Part shown: in pieces, positions 50,089-59,274 of the stretch
Position numbering within the stretch: the stretch's first letter is position 1
How the letters are laid out: the number at the start of each line of letters is the position of its first letter
Assembly (NCBI RefSeq): GCF_902463975.1
Contig: NZ_CABQHJ010000002.1
Location: 52,656 to 116,655 of the forward strand
Direction of reading: 5' to 3'
Source of the DNA: Phascolarctobacterium_A sp902463975
GTDB lineage: Bacteria > Bacillota > Negativicutes > Acidaminococcales > Acidaminococcaceae
DNA length: 64,000 nt
Translations under genes and position numbers: made by a program
Notes under the pieces: model-generated
The model's input: only the letters and a program-made list of their open reading frames with translations
The model's database searches: none
What the model was told of the DNA's origin: nothing

Positions 50089-51543
50089 TTGACTTACGGA
50101 ATTGTTTTTCTAATTATTATTTTCCTGGTTTTATTTATTATTGCGGCCAAGACCTGTTATGTAAAGGCACCGCCAAACGTGGCTTATATCATTTCCGGTA
50201 TTACGAAGAATCCGCGTATCCTTATCGGTATCGGCGGCTTTAAAATTCCGCTGCTGGAGCGAGTGGATATGCTGTATCTGGGGCAGATGTCCGTTGATAT
50301 CAAAACCAGCCAAAGCGTTCCGACCAATGACTTTATTAACGTTAAGGTTGATGCGGTTGCCAAGATTATCGTTGATAAGGAAAACGGTATTTATCTGGCA
50401 GCGCGCAACTTTTTAAATATGGAGCCGGCGGATATTACGCGCAGCCTGCAGGATTCTCTTGAGGGTAATATGCGTGAAATTATCGGCACGCTGGATTTGA
50501 AGAAGATTAACGTTGACCGTGATTCCTTCTCTGACGAAGTGCTGAAAAAGGCTGCGAAGGATATGGAGAAGTTGGGCATCAGCATTTTGAGCTGCAATAT
50601 CCAGAACGTTGTTGATGATAACGGTCTGATTGTCGATTTGGGTGCAGATAATACGGCGAAAATCCGCAAGGATGCTTCTATCAGCAAGGCTGTTGCTGAG
50701 CGAGATGTGGCTATTGCCGAGGCTGCTGCCAAGAAAGAGGCTAATGATGCACAGGTGCATGCTGATTTAGCGATTGCACAGCGTCAGAACGAGCTTTCTA
50801 TTGCCAAGAGCGAGCTGAAGCGTACTGCCGATATTAAAAAGGCAGAGGCAGATGCTGCTTATGCTATCCAGCAGCAGGAGCAGCAAAAGTCGATTGAGGT
50901 GGCAACTGTGAACGCACAGATTGCTAAGGCTGAGCGTGAAGCTGACCTTAAAAAGCAGGAGGTATTGGTAAAAGAGCAAATCCTGGCTGCTACTATTCAG
51001 AAGCAGGCGGATGCTGACAAATACAGAGTTGAACAGGATGCGTTGGCTGAGCAGGCTAAGAGGCAGCGTGAAGCAGAGGCGCAAAGATATGCGATGGAGC
51101 AGGAGGCTGCCGCTATTAAAGCCAAGGGCGATGCAGAGGCTTATGCCATCAGAGTAAGAGGCGAGGCTGAGGCTGCCGCTATTCAGGCGAAGGGCGAAGC
51201 TGAGGCTGCTGCTATGGACAAGAAGGCCGAGGCTATGAAGAAATACGGTCAGGCTGCTATGGCTCAGATGGCGATAGAGGTGCTGCCGCAGGTTGCTAAA
51301 GAGGTTGCTGCTCCGCTTAGTAAGGTGGATAAGATTACGCTTTACGGCGAAGGCGGTATGGGCAGTCTTTCCGGTAATGTTCCTTCCGTAATGGCTAAGG
51401 TTTTCGATACGGTGAAGAGTGCTACCGGTATTGATCTGCAGGAGATTGCTAAGGGTGAAACCTACGATGCTAAGGTTAACAAGAACATCAGCATTGACGG
51501 TAAGCTGCCGGAAATTCCTGTAGAAATCAGCAAGGAAGAATAA
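50089..51543 (+). CDS. Flotillin-family protein, 484 aa
   Basis: TTG 50089 with AGGGGGAA ahead. A membrane helix (residues 3-22) leads into an SPFH domain (TCYVKAPPNVAYIISGITKN, ISILSCNIQNVVDDNGLIVD), then a very long Ala/Glu/Lys coiled coil with flotillin AEAEA-type repeats (AEAAAIQAKGEAEAAAMDKK) and a C-terminal region. This is the YqiK/FloT type that scaffolds membrane microdomains. The usual NfeD partner is absent here. Confidence 0.9.
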   Translation: MTYGIVFLIIIFLVLFIIAAKTCYVKAPPNVAYIISGITKNPRILIGIGGFKIPLLERVDMLYLGQMSVDIKTSQSVPTNDFINVKVDAVAKIIVDKENGIYLAARNFLNMEPADITRSLQDSLEGNMREIIGTLDLKKINVDRDSFSDEVLKKAAKDMEKLGISILSCNIQNVVDDNGLIVDLGADNTAKIRKDASISKAVAERDVAIAEAAAKKEANDAQVHADLAIAQRQNELSIAKSELKRTADIKKAEADAAYAIQQQEQQKSIEVATVNAQIAKAEREADLKKQEVLVKEQILAATIQKQADADKYRVEQDALAEQAKRQREAEAQRYAMEQEAAAIKAKGDAEAYAIRVRGEAEAAAIQAKGEAEAAAMDKKAEAMKKYGQAAMAQMAIEVLPQVAKEVAAPLSKVDKITLYGEGGMGSLSGNVPSVMAKVFDTVKSATGIDLQEIAKGETYDAKVNKNISIDGKLPEIPVEISKEE

Positions 51544-51548
51544 ACATG

Positions 51549-51592
51549 AAAATAAGCTGTTAGCATCAGGCATGTTAGTAGCTTATTTTTAC
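51549..51592 (+). terminator. Flotillin gene terminator
   Basis: AAATAAGCT and AGCTTATTT with an inner loop then T run. The left arm AAAATAAGCTGTTAGC also occurs near 48123. Confidence 0.75.
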
Positions 51593-51612
51593 AATAACGG
51601 AGGAATGTTTCT

Positions 51613-52041
51613 TTGAAGATTCTCGTGAGTTCCTGTTTATTAGGCAAAAACTGTAAGTATAACGGCGGTAATAACTTAAATCAAGGTGTGCTGGAATTTA
51701 TCGAAGGTCATGAGGTTATCGGCGTTTGTCCGGAGCGGCTGGGAGGCCTCTCTACCCCTCGCTTGCCGGCAGAAATTGTTGCTGGTCTTGTGACAAACAA
51801 GGAAGGCGTCAGTGTGGACAATGAATTTCGCAAGGGTGCACAGGAGGCATTGGCAGTTGCTTTGGAGAATAAGGTGGATTTGGCAATCCTGCAATCACGC
51901 AGTCCCAGCTGTGGTGTTAAGGAAATTTATGACGGCAGCTTCAGCGGTAAGAAGATAAAAGGGCAGGGCGTGTTCACCAAGTTACTTTCTGCACGTGGAA
52001 TTAAGGTGCTTGATGCCGAGGATGTGGCTGAGCATAAATAA
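51613..52041 (+). CDS. DUF523-family protein, 142 aa
   Basis: TTG 51613 follows GGAGG by nine bases. ILVSSCLLGKNCKYNGGNN, VIGVCPERLGGLSTPRLPAE and AILQSRSPSCGVKEIYDGSF define DUF523, a widespread family with conserved Cys residues and unknown chemistry. It stands alone between terminators. Confidence 0.9.
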   Translation: MKILVSSCLLGKNCKYNGGNNLNQGVLEFIEGHEVIGVCPERLGGLSTPRLPAEIVAGLVTNKEGVSVDNEFRKGAQEALAVALENKVDLAILQSRSPSCGVKEIYDGSFSGKKIKGQGVFTKLLSARGIKVLDAEDVAEHK

Positions 52042-52073
52042 CAGTGCCTGAAAAAGTTGGTTTATAAAAATTA

Positions 52074-52122
52074 AAAGGCAAGGTCTTAGGAGGTTTGTTT
52101 CCTAGGCCTTGCCTTTTTTTGT
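52074..52122. terminator. Bidirectional terminator
   Basis: AAAAGGCAAGG with CCTTGCCTTTT and an inner TAGGA/TCCTA pairing, T runs on both sides; it ends DUF523 and the convergent dehydratase operon. Confidence 0.88.
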
Positions 52123-52159
52123 GCTTTAGCTTACAATATTTTTCTTTTAACCTGCTTTA

Positions 52160-53287
52160 TTAAAGCATTTCAGCAAACGTCTGGATTCTGGTGTGAAGCT
52201 GTTCAAAGCTAGTGTTGAGCGGATCAATCTCTACAGTCAGGCAGGGATAGCCTGCTTTGTTTAAGTCAGCTTCAAGCCAGGGCTGGTCGTATTCTTCAGG
52301 ATCGCAGAATTTCATTAAGCAGTTAATAACGCCATCGGCCTGTGTTTGCTGGCAAAGTTCTCTTAAGAGGGAACCGCGTGGCTTACCAAGCTCATGAATC
52401 AGGCTGCAACAGGTGCGGTTCTTCCATTGGAGTGCTAAACGTTTCAAACCACCGCCTCCGTTTATAGGGATATCAGTTCTAAACTGACGGCTTTCCTGCG
52501 CAAGGTCATCACCGACAACAGCAAGCTTATTCTTGGTAAGTATTTCAAGAAAAGCATCAGGTTCGCCGGTAATGCCGGTGAGAATAACCTTCCTTCCAAC
52601 AAAATTATAATCCGGTAATGCTTTAAGACTTTCATTAATTTCCTTTACAATGGCAGTATGCTCACTCTTTTCAAAGAAAAGAGCACTTTTCATAATTGCA
52701 TGGCGTACTGCAGGCGTAATGATATCAAGATGCTTTACTGCGAGCGTGGTAAAATCTCTCATAACTGCATTATGCTCATTGTAAATTTCAATTGTTCGAA
52801 AGAGCGCTTTTTCGGTCATCATCTGACCGGTAATAGTAGCCAGCATGACAAGAACATTTTCATATTCACTGATAAGATAATCAGTACTTGCTGTTGAAGC
52901 ACGGTTTTGCGGGTAGACAATGGGAATCATCGGGATATCAGGAACGCCAAAGCGCCAGTTCTGAGTCATACAGCGCAGTGTGTCGCAGATTGCCGGGATT
53001 ATGACACCGCTGAGTCCTTTGTAGGTGCCGTTCAGGCCAAGTTCCAGGTTGGCCTGCATGATGGGGCAGGCGAAAGGTGGCAGGTAGCTTTTTACAAGCT
53101 TTAAGTCTGTCTGGCCACCCCAAAGGCCCAGTGGAATCATACCGCTGGCATGCACGAGCTCTTCCGGTGTATATGGTTCAAAGCAGCCGATAACCTTTTT
53201 ACCCTCTGCCAGATATTTATCAAGCTGAGCCCGGGGATTTTGACAGGCCTGCTTAAGACTTTCAATATTTGTGTGCAAATCAGCCAT
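52160..53287 (-). CDS. 2-Hydroxyacyl-CoA dehydratase small subunit (FldC/HadC-like), 375 aa
   Basis: AAGGAGG ahead of ATG 53287 sets the start; a longer frame from 53323 is unneeded. HgdB/HadC family: GCFEPYTPEELVHASGMIPL, CDTLRCMTQNWRF, LTGITGEPDAFLEIL and DGVINCLMKFCDPEEYDQPW carry the Cys residues that hold a [4Fe-4S] cluster. With the larger subunit it removes water from (R)-2-hydroxyacyl-CoA by a ketyl-radical mechanism. It is the last of four collinear genes, 1 base after the large-subunit stop region. Confidence 0.88.
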   Translation of the reverse strand: MADLHTNIESLKQACQNPRAQLDKYLAEGKKVIGCFEPYTPEELVHASGMIPLGLWGGQTDLKLVKSYLPPFACPIMQANLELGLNGTYKGLSGVIIPAICDTLRCMTQNWRFGVPDIPMIPIVYPQNRASTASTDYLISEYENVLVMLATITGQMMTEKALFRTIEIYNEHNAVMRDFTTLAVKHLDIITPAVRHAIMKSALFFEKSEHTAIVKEINESLKALPDYNFVGRKVILTGITGEPDAFLEILTKNKLAVVGDDLAQESRQFRTDIPINGGGGLKRLALQWKNRTCCSLIHELGKPRGSLLRELCQQTQADGVINCLMKFCDPEEYDQPWLEADLNKAGYPCLTVEIDPLNTSFEQLHTRIQTFAEML

Positions 53288-53288
53288 T

Positions 53289-54581
53289 TTATAAATCCTC
53301 CTTATTCTGCTGCATAACTTCAACTAGGCCTTGAATTCTTGTTTCAAACTGAGCTTCACTGTAGTTGCGGTAGTCAGCCTGATCACCGTCAAAGGAAGTG
53401 AATGGGATGCCTGCAGCTTTTGCGAGCTGACGCTGTACTTCCATCATCTGGCAGTCCATAACCTTGCAGCTGCGGTTAACATGGTAGATTGTACCTTCGC
53501 AGCCAAAACGTTTCAAGGCTTCAAGCCGACGTTCAATCATCGTGCTGGCATTATCACCGTTTGTAGAAGCGAAGCAATAGGCGCGTGCCATGCCATCGAG
53601 GTCATTATATTCAATGGCCCAGGCTTTGCCGTAGCTGGAAGCAACCATGTTAATGCCATACTTTTTTAAAGTGCGAAGATTATGGCTTAGGTATGGCCAG
53701 CAGGCAATGCCGTCCCAAGAGATGCGAAATTGTTCAGCAACAGGGAAGGTAGATGTTCCGTCAGCTATATGCTGTTCAATTTCACTGTTTAATTGCTTCA
53801 AGATGGCGGTAGAGGAAGTTTTGCCGCGGTTGCAGACCATAGAGGACATATAGTTGAAGAGTTCAAATCCACTTAGGGGAGCCGGTTTGCGGTCAAGCAG
53901 ATTATTGGCACGCTCCCATAGGAAGCTGTTGCGCTGGCTGATTTTCATTACTTCTTTAAAATGTTCATCGTCCCATGTTTTGTCGGTAAACTCACAGAGG
54001 TTTTTGATGAGCTCATCAATTTGTGCGCGCACATAGCGGACACGGCTTTCAGTAACGTAATCCCAGGGATTATAGCAGGTGTCGATGAAGAAGATGGGTA
54101 TCTGCAGTTGGCGAGCCAGATTTTCATACCACTTGGTGAGCTGGTTGCAGATGTTGTTGGTGAGCAGCAGAAAATCAGGCTTTACCAGCTTGCCGCCGTC
54201 GGGAAGCTCTAGAGCGCTTTCGCCGTTTAATACGGAGGCATAGGCGAGGTTGAGCTTGGCGTAGGCGCAGAGGTCGTTGGCGTAGCCGAGCGGCCCTTCG
54301 CACTCCTGCAGGAGTGCATCTGCCTGATGTCTGGCAGCAATGCCTGCGGCATGGTTCTCAGGATAGAGCACGTTAAGTCCCAAGGTTTCGGCAATTTCCT
54401 GCGGAAAAATGGAAGCGGACCAGCCAACCTTTTCGCCGCGCTCCTTGGCGAGGCGTGCATTTTCAAAAAGGGCGGCACTTTGCTCGGCCAGCATGAGCAT
54501 GCTTTTTGGCTTTGGCCGTTTAGGCTTGACCTGCGGAGCGCTGTCCGCTGCTTTTATCGTTGCTATACTTTCACTCATCAT
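53289..54581 (-). CDS. 2-Hydroxyacyl-CoA dehydratase large subunit (FldB/HadB-like), 430 aa
   Basis: ERGEKVGWSASIFPQEIAET, LLLTNNICNQLTKWYENLAR, FIDTCYNPWDYV and NRSCKVMDCQMMEVQRQLAK match the HgdA/HadB side of the family. The start ATGATG overlaps the activator stop by four bases, indicating coupling. The natural substrate (aromatic lactate, 2-hydroxyisocaproate or 2-hydroxyglutarate type) is not decided by sequence reading. Confidence 0.87.
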   Translation of the reverse strand: MMSESIATIKAADSAPQVKPKRPKPKSMLMLAEQSAALFENARLAKERGEKVGWSASIFPQEIAETLGLNVLYPENHAAGIAARHQADALLQECEGPLGYANDLCAYAKLNLAYASVLNGESALELPDGGKLVKPDFLLLTNNICNQLTKWYENLARQLQIPIFFIDTCYNPWDYVTESRVRYVRAQIDELIKNLCEFTDKTWDDEHFKEVMKISQRNSFLWERANNLLDRKPAPLSGFELFNYMSSMVCNRGKTSSTAILKQLNSEIEQHIADGTSTFPVAEQFRISWDGIACWPYLSHNLRTLKKYGINMVASSYGKAWAIEYNDLDGMARAYCFASTNGDNASTMIERRLEALKRFGCEGTIYHVNRSCKVMDCQMMEVQRQLAKAAGIPFTSFDGDQADYRNYSEAQFETRIQGLVEVMQQNKEDL

Positions 54582-55369
54582 CTTCGCTCCTTCGCTTGCA
54601 ATAGTTTTTCATAGGCCAGTACAGCTGCACCGATGGCACCAGCGGACTGGCATAAGGGATCAACAAGAATCGGACAGCCCATTTCCTTTTCCATGGCTCG
54701 GACAACGCCGCTGTTTAAGGCTACACCGCCGCTCATGGCCAGGCAGGTTGGATGTCCCAGGCGGAGCGCCATGCCTGCAACACGTTTGGCTACGGAATTG
54801 TGAATGCCTGCGGCAATATCTGCCAGAGGAACCTGCACGGACAGCTGGCTGATTACTTCGGATTCGGCAAAGACAGTGCAGGTGTTGCTGATTTTCGCCG
54901 GCTGCTTGCTTGCTGCGGACAAGGGGCCGAGCTGCTCGATAGGAACGTTTAAAACTCGTGCCATTACGTCCAGAAAACGTCCTGTCCCTGCTGCGCATTT
55001 ATCATTCATCTGGAAAGCGAGAAGCCTTCCCTGTGGCGATAGCTTGAGAGCCTTGGCATCCTGACCGCCTATGTCGATCACTGTGTCCGCCTGCGGCAGC
55101 AGCAAATGAATGCCCTTGGCGTGGCAGCTCAGCTCGCTGCTCTGCTCATCTGCTTTAGCACAAATCAGCCGTCCATAGCCAGTTGCTATTGTATAAGCAA
55201 TCTGCTCATGCGAGATACCGGACTGCTCAAAAATTTCGGCTAAGGCCCTTGCGGGGCCGATAGTACCCGTTCCCAGCGGCACAACGACGTGGGCTGCAAT
55301 TTTTTTGCCGTTTTCCAGAATAACAGCTTTGCTGGTAGTGGAGCCGATGTCTATGCCTAGTGTGTACAT
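54578..55369 (-). CDS. 2-Hydroxyacyl-CoA dehydratase activator (FldI/HadI/HgdC-like), 263 aa
   Basis: An ASKHA-fold ATPase that injects the starting electron into the dehydratase. LGIDIGSTTSKAVIL is the phosphate-1 motif; the cluster-binding NDKCAAGTGRFLDVMARVLN and ISNTCTVFAESEVISQL each hold one Cys, so the dimer shares one [4Fe-4S]. VIDIGGQDAKAL is the second phosphate motif. It lies 30 bases after the CoA-transferase gene. Confidence 0.93.
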   Translation of the reverse strand: MYTLGIDIGSTTSKAVILENGKKIAAHVVVPLGTGTIGPARALAEIFEQSGISHEQIAYTIATGYGRLICAKADEQSSELSCHAKGIHLLLPQADTVIDIGGQDAKALKLSPQGRLLAFQMNDKCAAGTGRFLDVMARVLNVPIEQLGPLSAASKQPAKISNTCTVFAESEVISQLSVQVPLADIAAGIHNSVAKRVAGMALRLGHPTCLAMSGGVALNSGVVRAMEKEMGCPILVDPLCQSAGAIGAAVLAYEKLLQAKERR

Positions 55370-55399
55370 AAAATGACTGCCTCCTTTGACGAAAATAAA

Positions 55400-56602
55400 T
55401 TAACGGATATCATTAGCTGCATACAACGACTGGATTTTTTCCTCGCTGTAGCCAAGCTCTTTGAGAATTTCTGCTGTGTCGCAGCCAATCGGGCCGGAGG
55501 TTTTATGCGGAATTTCAGCTGGATCGACAGAGCGGAAGTGAGCCGGACCGTTGGTAAAGACAGTTTTTGTTCCGTCACTGTATTCATAATGATAGGCATA
55601 ATTGTTGGCGATAACCTGTGGATCGTTGGGCACATCCTTAAAATGCGCGAGTACCTCATGCGGCAAATCGTGAACGTATAAAAGCTCATGCCAATAGGCA
55701 ACAGGCTGCTCCCTGAATTTCTTATCAAGGATAGCGACAAGCTCTTTTTTATTTTCGTAATAGGCTGCAGCGGTGGAAAATCTTGCGTCGCTCAATAATT
55801 CAGGAAGACCGATAAGCTGGCAGAATTCAGGGAAACGGCGGTAATCAATGATTGCCAGATACAGCCATTCTCCATCAGCTCCCTGATAGGTGTTGCTGCA
55901 TGCATGGCTGCAGTCCTCATGACTGCGGGGGTATTGACGTCCATTGAAGCCGTTTAGGAGGCCGGAGGAAAGAATAAAGGTGCCAATCTGCAAAAGGGAA
56001 ACGTCAACCTTATCTCCTGCGCCTGTTCTTTCTCTGCGGAAGAGGGCAGCTGCAATAGCACCGGCAAGTGCTGCGGCAACGCTATGGTCGCCAAAACCCG
56101 CAACAGTCATAAGTGGCGGGCCGCCTGCCGGAGCCAGATCTGCCAAAAGACCTGTTCTGGCATAAAATGCAGTATAGTCATAGCCGGGACGGTCTTTTTC
56201 CGGGCCTTCTTCACCGTAGCCTAGTACAGAAGCATGGATGAGCCTTGGATAAGCATCTTTTAACTGATCGTAGGTAAGGCCGATTTTTTCTAAAGCCTGC
56301 ACACGATAGTTAGTTACAAAAACATCTGCTGTTTCCAGTAATTTCATTAAGATATTTTTGCCTTCAGCTGTTCTGGTGTTGATGGAAAGAAAGCGTTTGT
56401 TTAAGTTTTGCATATCAAAATTAGGATTAGCGATTTCTGTTGTGGGAGAAAGAGAGGTAGCTCCCTGCGTTCTCCAGGTGTCGCCGTTAGTAGATTCTAC
56501 TTTAATAACATCTGCTCCCCATTCGGCCAAAATTCTGGCAGTCATTGGTCCTGCCAGCATATTGGAAAGTTCAATTACCTTAATCCCCTCCATAGGTTTC
56601 AT
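55400..56602 (-). CDS. Family III CoA transferase (FldA/HadA-like), 400 aa
   Basis: GGAGG ten bases ahead selects ATG 56602 over an earlier frame start. CaiB/BaiF family: KVIELSNMLAGPMTARILAE, WGADVIKVESTNGDTWRTQG, NKRFLSINTRTAEGKNILM and RPGYDYTAFYARTGLLADLA. It would charge the 2-hydroxyacid with CoA from the unsaturated product. The order transferase, activator, large, small subunit equals fldAIBC and hadAIBC. The paired hydroxyacid dehydrogenase, acyl-CoA dehydrogenase and EtfAB are not in the window. Confidence 0.88.
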   Translation of the reverse strand: MKPMEGIKVIELSNMLAGPMTARILAEWGADVIKVESTNGDTWRTQGATSLSPTTEIANPNFDMQNLNKRFLSINTRTAEGKNILMKLLETADVFVTNYRVQALEKIGLTYDQLKDAYPRLIHASVLGYGEEGPEKDRPGYDYTAFYARTGLLADLAPAGGPPLMTVAGFGDHSVAAALAGAIAAALFRRERTGAGDKVDVSLLQIGTFILSSGLLNGFNGRQYPRSHEDCSHACSNTYQGADGEWLYLAIIDYRRFPEFCQLIGLPELLSDARFSTAAAYYENKKELVAILDKKFREQPVAYWHELLYVHDLPHEVLAHFKDVPNDPQVIANNYAYHYEYSDGTKTVFTNGPAHFRSVDPAEIPHKTSGPIGCDTAEILKELGYSEEKIQSLYAANDIR

Positions 56603-56642
56603 GAGTGGTTTCCTCCTTCGTATTGTCATAGAATTGATAACA

Positions 56643-56686
56643 AAAGCTGAGAAATATAAAGTCAGACTTTAGGTTTCTCAGCTTTG
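56643..56686. terminator. Terminator between the biotin and dehydratase operons
   Basis: AAAGCTGAGAAA and TTTCTCAGCTTT around a 20-base loop, 13 bases after the bioWF stop. Confidence 0.75.
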
Positions 56687-56698
56687 GGCTGCATTGCT

Positions 56699-58600
56699 TT
56701 ATTTTTTATACTTTCTGATTGCTGCACCAATCAGCTTCGCTGTCTGCGACAGCTCTGCTTCGGTATGCGTTGCCATGAGGGCAACACGCAGGCGCGCAGT
56801 ACCCTTTGCTACCGTCGGGTAGCGGATAGCAGGGGCGAGCACGCCGTTTGCCAGCAGCTCATCTGCAACCTGCAGAGCGGACTTCTCATCGCCGATGATA
56901 ATAGGAATGATGGCGGTGGGAGAGTAGGCTTCTACGCCTTCAGCATGCAGAGCGTTTAAGAAAAACTTAACGTTATGCTGCAGCATTTGCGCACGCTGCG
57001 GTTCTTCTTCCAGCACCTCGATAGCTCGCAGTGCTGCGGCAAGGGCAGCAGGAGCCTGCGAGGTGGCGAAGATGAAGCTGCGTGCTTTGTTCTTGAGATA
57101 GTCGATGATTACCTTGCTGGCGCAGGCATAGCCGCCCTCGGAACCGAGAGCCTTGCTGAGCGTGCCCATGAGAATGTCCGGCTTGTAGGTGCTGCCGAAA
57201 TGTTCAAGCGTGCCATGACCGGTTTTACCGATTACTCCTGTAGCGTGTGCTTCGTCAATCATCGTCAGCAGGTGATATTTTTTGCCCAGCGCAACGAGTG
57301 CAGGCAGGTCAACAATATCGCCGTCCATGCTGAAAACAGCATCGCTGACAATTAAGCCGCGGCTGCAGGGAGTGGCAAGAATTTTCGCTTCCAAATCCTG
57401 CATATCGTTATGCTTATAAACAACGATGCGAGCCTTGGAAAGGCGTGCACCGTCGATAATGCTGGCGTGGTTATATTCGTCACTGAAGATAACGCTTTCG
57501 CTATTGCACAGCGCGGAGATAATGCCGACGTTGGCCATATAGCCTGTGTTGAACACCAGCGCTCCTTCGGTACCCTTGAACTGCGCCAGCTTGCTTTCGA
57601 GTGCTTCATTCAGGGCTGTGTTGCCTGTGGTCAGGCGGCTGCCGCCGCTGCCTGCGCCCCATTGGAGCGCGGCGTCTGCTGCAGCCTGCTTTACACGTGC
57701 GTCTGCGGCTAAATCAAGATAGCTGTTAGAGGCAAACATTAAAATTTTGCGTCCCTGCATTTCGACGTAGCTGCTCTGCTCGCTGTCCATGGTGCGCAGA
57801 CAGCGGTAAAGGTTCTGCTCCTTGAGCTGCTTTAATTCGTCAGCAAAAATCTGCTGTGGGTCAGGATTAGCAGGCTTTTCGACAGGCAGACCGCGCACAA
57901 GCACACGCTGTTTTTCCAGGTAATTGATAGCATCTTCAGCCTTAGCCCTGGTGCTGTCAAAAATGAAGACGCGGCCGCCATGCGGATTGCCAATTTCCTT
58001 CATTGGCATGAGGCGTACATAACCATGCTTTAAGGATGCAAGGTAGCCGACGAGGTAATCGGGATCATCGGAAAGGCACAGTTCGGCGATGATGCCGGGG
58101 GCGTTAACAACCTTAGTGGCCAGTACGATGGCCTCGCGGAAGTGGTTTTTACCGCTGCAGTTGCTCGCCGCGCCTTCAGCGTCCATATAGGTTACGCGGA
58201 TGCCGCGCTCGTGGTCAGGCTCAAGTCTGGAGTTTGTGGCAACGTCGTAGAGTACGGCGCCGCGCATAGGGTGGTTGTGACGTAAAAGGTCGATTAATAC
58301 ATCTGCCTTGGCTTCCAGTCCCAGCTCGCAGAGCATTTCCTTCATGATTTTATAGGTTTCTTCTACCGTGTCTGCAGGACGTTTGCTGACGGGCAGAGCG
58401 TCGAGGTATTCCAGCTTTTCCGGTGCTACCTCTTCCATCTTGACATTGATGAAGTCGGCGCGGCCGAGACCGTGGTGCAGAGCGCGTTCGGTAAGGGCGC
58501 TGACAGCGCTGCCGATATCGGCTTGCGGGATAATGCGTTCAGCGCCGCTGACGTGCAAATCGCCTTTGGATGCGCGCATTTTGATGCTGTATAAGGGCAT
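56699..58600 (-). CDS. bioWF: BioW-BioF fusion: pimeloyl-CoA ligase / 8-amino-7-oxononanoate synthase, 633 aa
   Basis: Residues 1-245 are BioW (6-carboxyhexanoate-CoA ligase): MRASKGDLHVSGAERII, LLRHNHPMRGAVLYD and DPDYLVGYLASLKHGYVRL. Residues about 255-633 are BioF: RTMDSEQSSYVEMQGRKIL, GAGSGGSRLTTGNTALNEAL, DEAHATGVIGKTGHG and the PLP lysine in MGTLSKALGSEGGYAC. One polypeptide thus makes pimeloyl-CoA and condenses it with alanine to KAPA. The frame is continuous with no stop or shift at the join. AAGGAG precedes the ATG. It is the last gene of the bioD-bioA-ECF-bioWF set. Confidence 0.93.
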   Translation of the reverse strand: MPLYSIKMRASKGDLHVSGAERIIPQADIGSAVSALTERALHHGLGRADFINVKMEEVAPEKLEYLDALPVSKRPADTVEETYKIMKEMLCELGLEAKADVLIDLLRHNHPMRGAVLYDVATNSRLEPDHERGIRVTYMDAEGAASNCSGKNHFREAIVLATKVVNAPGIIAELCLSDDPDYLVGYLASLKHGYVRLMPMKEIGNPHGGRVFIFDSTRAKAEDAINYLEKQRVLVRGLPVEKPANPDPQQIFADELKQLKEQNLYRCLRTMDSEQSSYVEMQGRKILMFASNSYLDLAADARVKQAAADAALQWGAGSGGSRLTTGNTALNEALESKLAQFKGTEGALVFNTGYMANVGIISALCNSESVIFSDEYNHASIIDGARLSKARIVVYKHNDMQDLEAKILATPCSRGLIVSDAVFSMDGDIVDLPALVALGKKYHLLTMIDEAHATGVIGKTGHGTLEHFGSTYKPDILMGTLSKALGSEGGYACASKVIIDYLKNKARSFIFATSQAPAALAAALRAIEVLEEEPQRAQMLQHNVKFFLNALHAEGVEAYSPTAIIPIIIGDEKSALQVADELLANGVLAPAIRYPTVAKGTARLRVALMATHTEAELSQTAKLIGAAIRKYKK

Positions 58601-58642
58601 AGGGAAAACTCCTTTGTGTTTTGAATTCAGTGTTAAAATTTG

Positions 58643-58760
58643 CCCCCTTTCGCCTCACTATGTTCGGCACCTTCCCCAAAGGGGCAGGCAAGAATCTGCA
58701 ATCGGAATTTCTTGGTTCCCCCTTGGGGGAACTGTCGAGCGTCAGCGAGGCTAAAGGGGG
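58643..58760. repeat. Dispersed repeat family 1, full copy (118 bp)
   Basis: CCCCCTTTCGCCTCACTATG to GCTAAAGGGGG, with TTGGTTCCCCCTTGGGGGAA. It sits between the ECF gene and bioWF. Confidence 0.8.
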
Positions 58761-58778
58761 CTTCTCTAAACTTATTTA

Positions 58779-59264
58779 TCAGCCTCTGAGCAAAGCAACC
58801 TTGGTAAGCAGCTGTTTTGCGGGCTTATAGAATGCACCGGCAGCAATCGCGGTAAAAATCATACCGGGAGCAGCTGCTGCGGTGAGTGCAACCCAGCTAA
58901 CACCAGTAACCTGCCACAGCACAAGGCGTGCAGCGAAGGTGCCTATTGGACCGCTGATAGCGACGGTGAGCAGATTAGTGCCCAAAAGCGTCATTGTGCC
59001 ACCGACAACAAGACGGAATACCATTTGTACAATTACGTTGAAGATGTTGTACGTACCAAGCATCATACCCAGCATGCTGGCTAAAACACCGGCGATAATA
59101 TAACGCTTAAAGCCGAAGCAGGCGCAGATGAGCACAGCGATGGGCGAGGATAATTGGAACTCGCCGCCAGCAAGCGGGGAGGGAATTCTGAATGTGCCGG
59201 AAATGATAATCAGAATGGCCAATAAAGCGGTTGTGGTCAGGTCTCTGGTGTTTAAATCTTTCAT
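58779..59264 (-). CDS. ECF-type transporter substrate component, 161 aa
   Basis: Five to six helices (TTTALLAILIIISGTFRIPS, LICACFGFKRYIIAGVLASM, LLTVAISGPIGTFAARLVLW, FTAIAAGAFYKPAKQLL) and no ATPase domain, the build of a small ECF S component. It is not an evident BioY. Its place between bioA and bioWF suggests import of biotin or of a precursor such as pimelate, the substrate of BioW; that is inference. It starts 10 bases after the bioA stop. Confidence 0.68.
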   Translation of the reverse strand: MKDLNTRDLTTTALLAILIIISGTFRIPSPLAGGEFQLSSPIAVLICACFGFKRYIIAGVLASMLGMMLGTYNIFNVIVQMVFRLVVGGTMTLLGTNLLTVAISGPIGTFAARLVLWQVTGVSWVALTAAAAPGMIFTAIAAGAFYKPAKQLLTKVALLRG

Positions 59265-59274
59265 TTATTACTCC

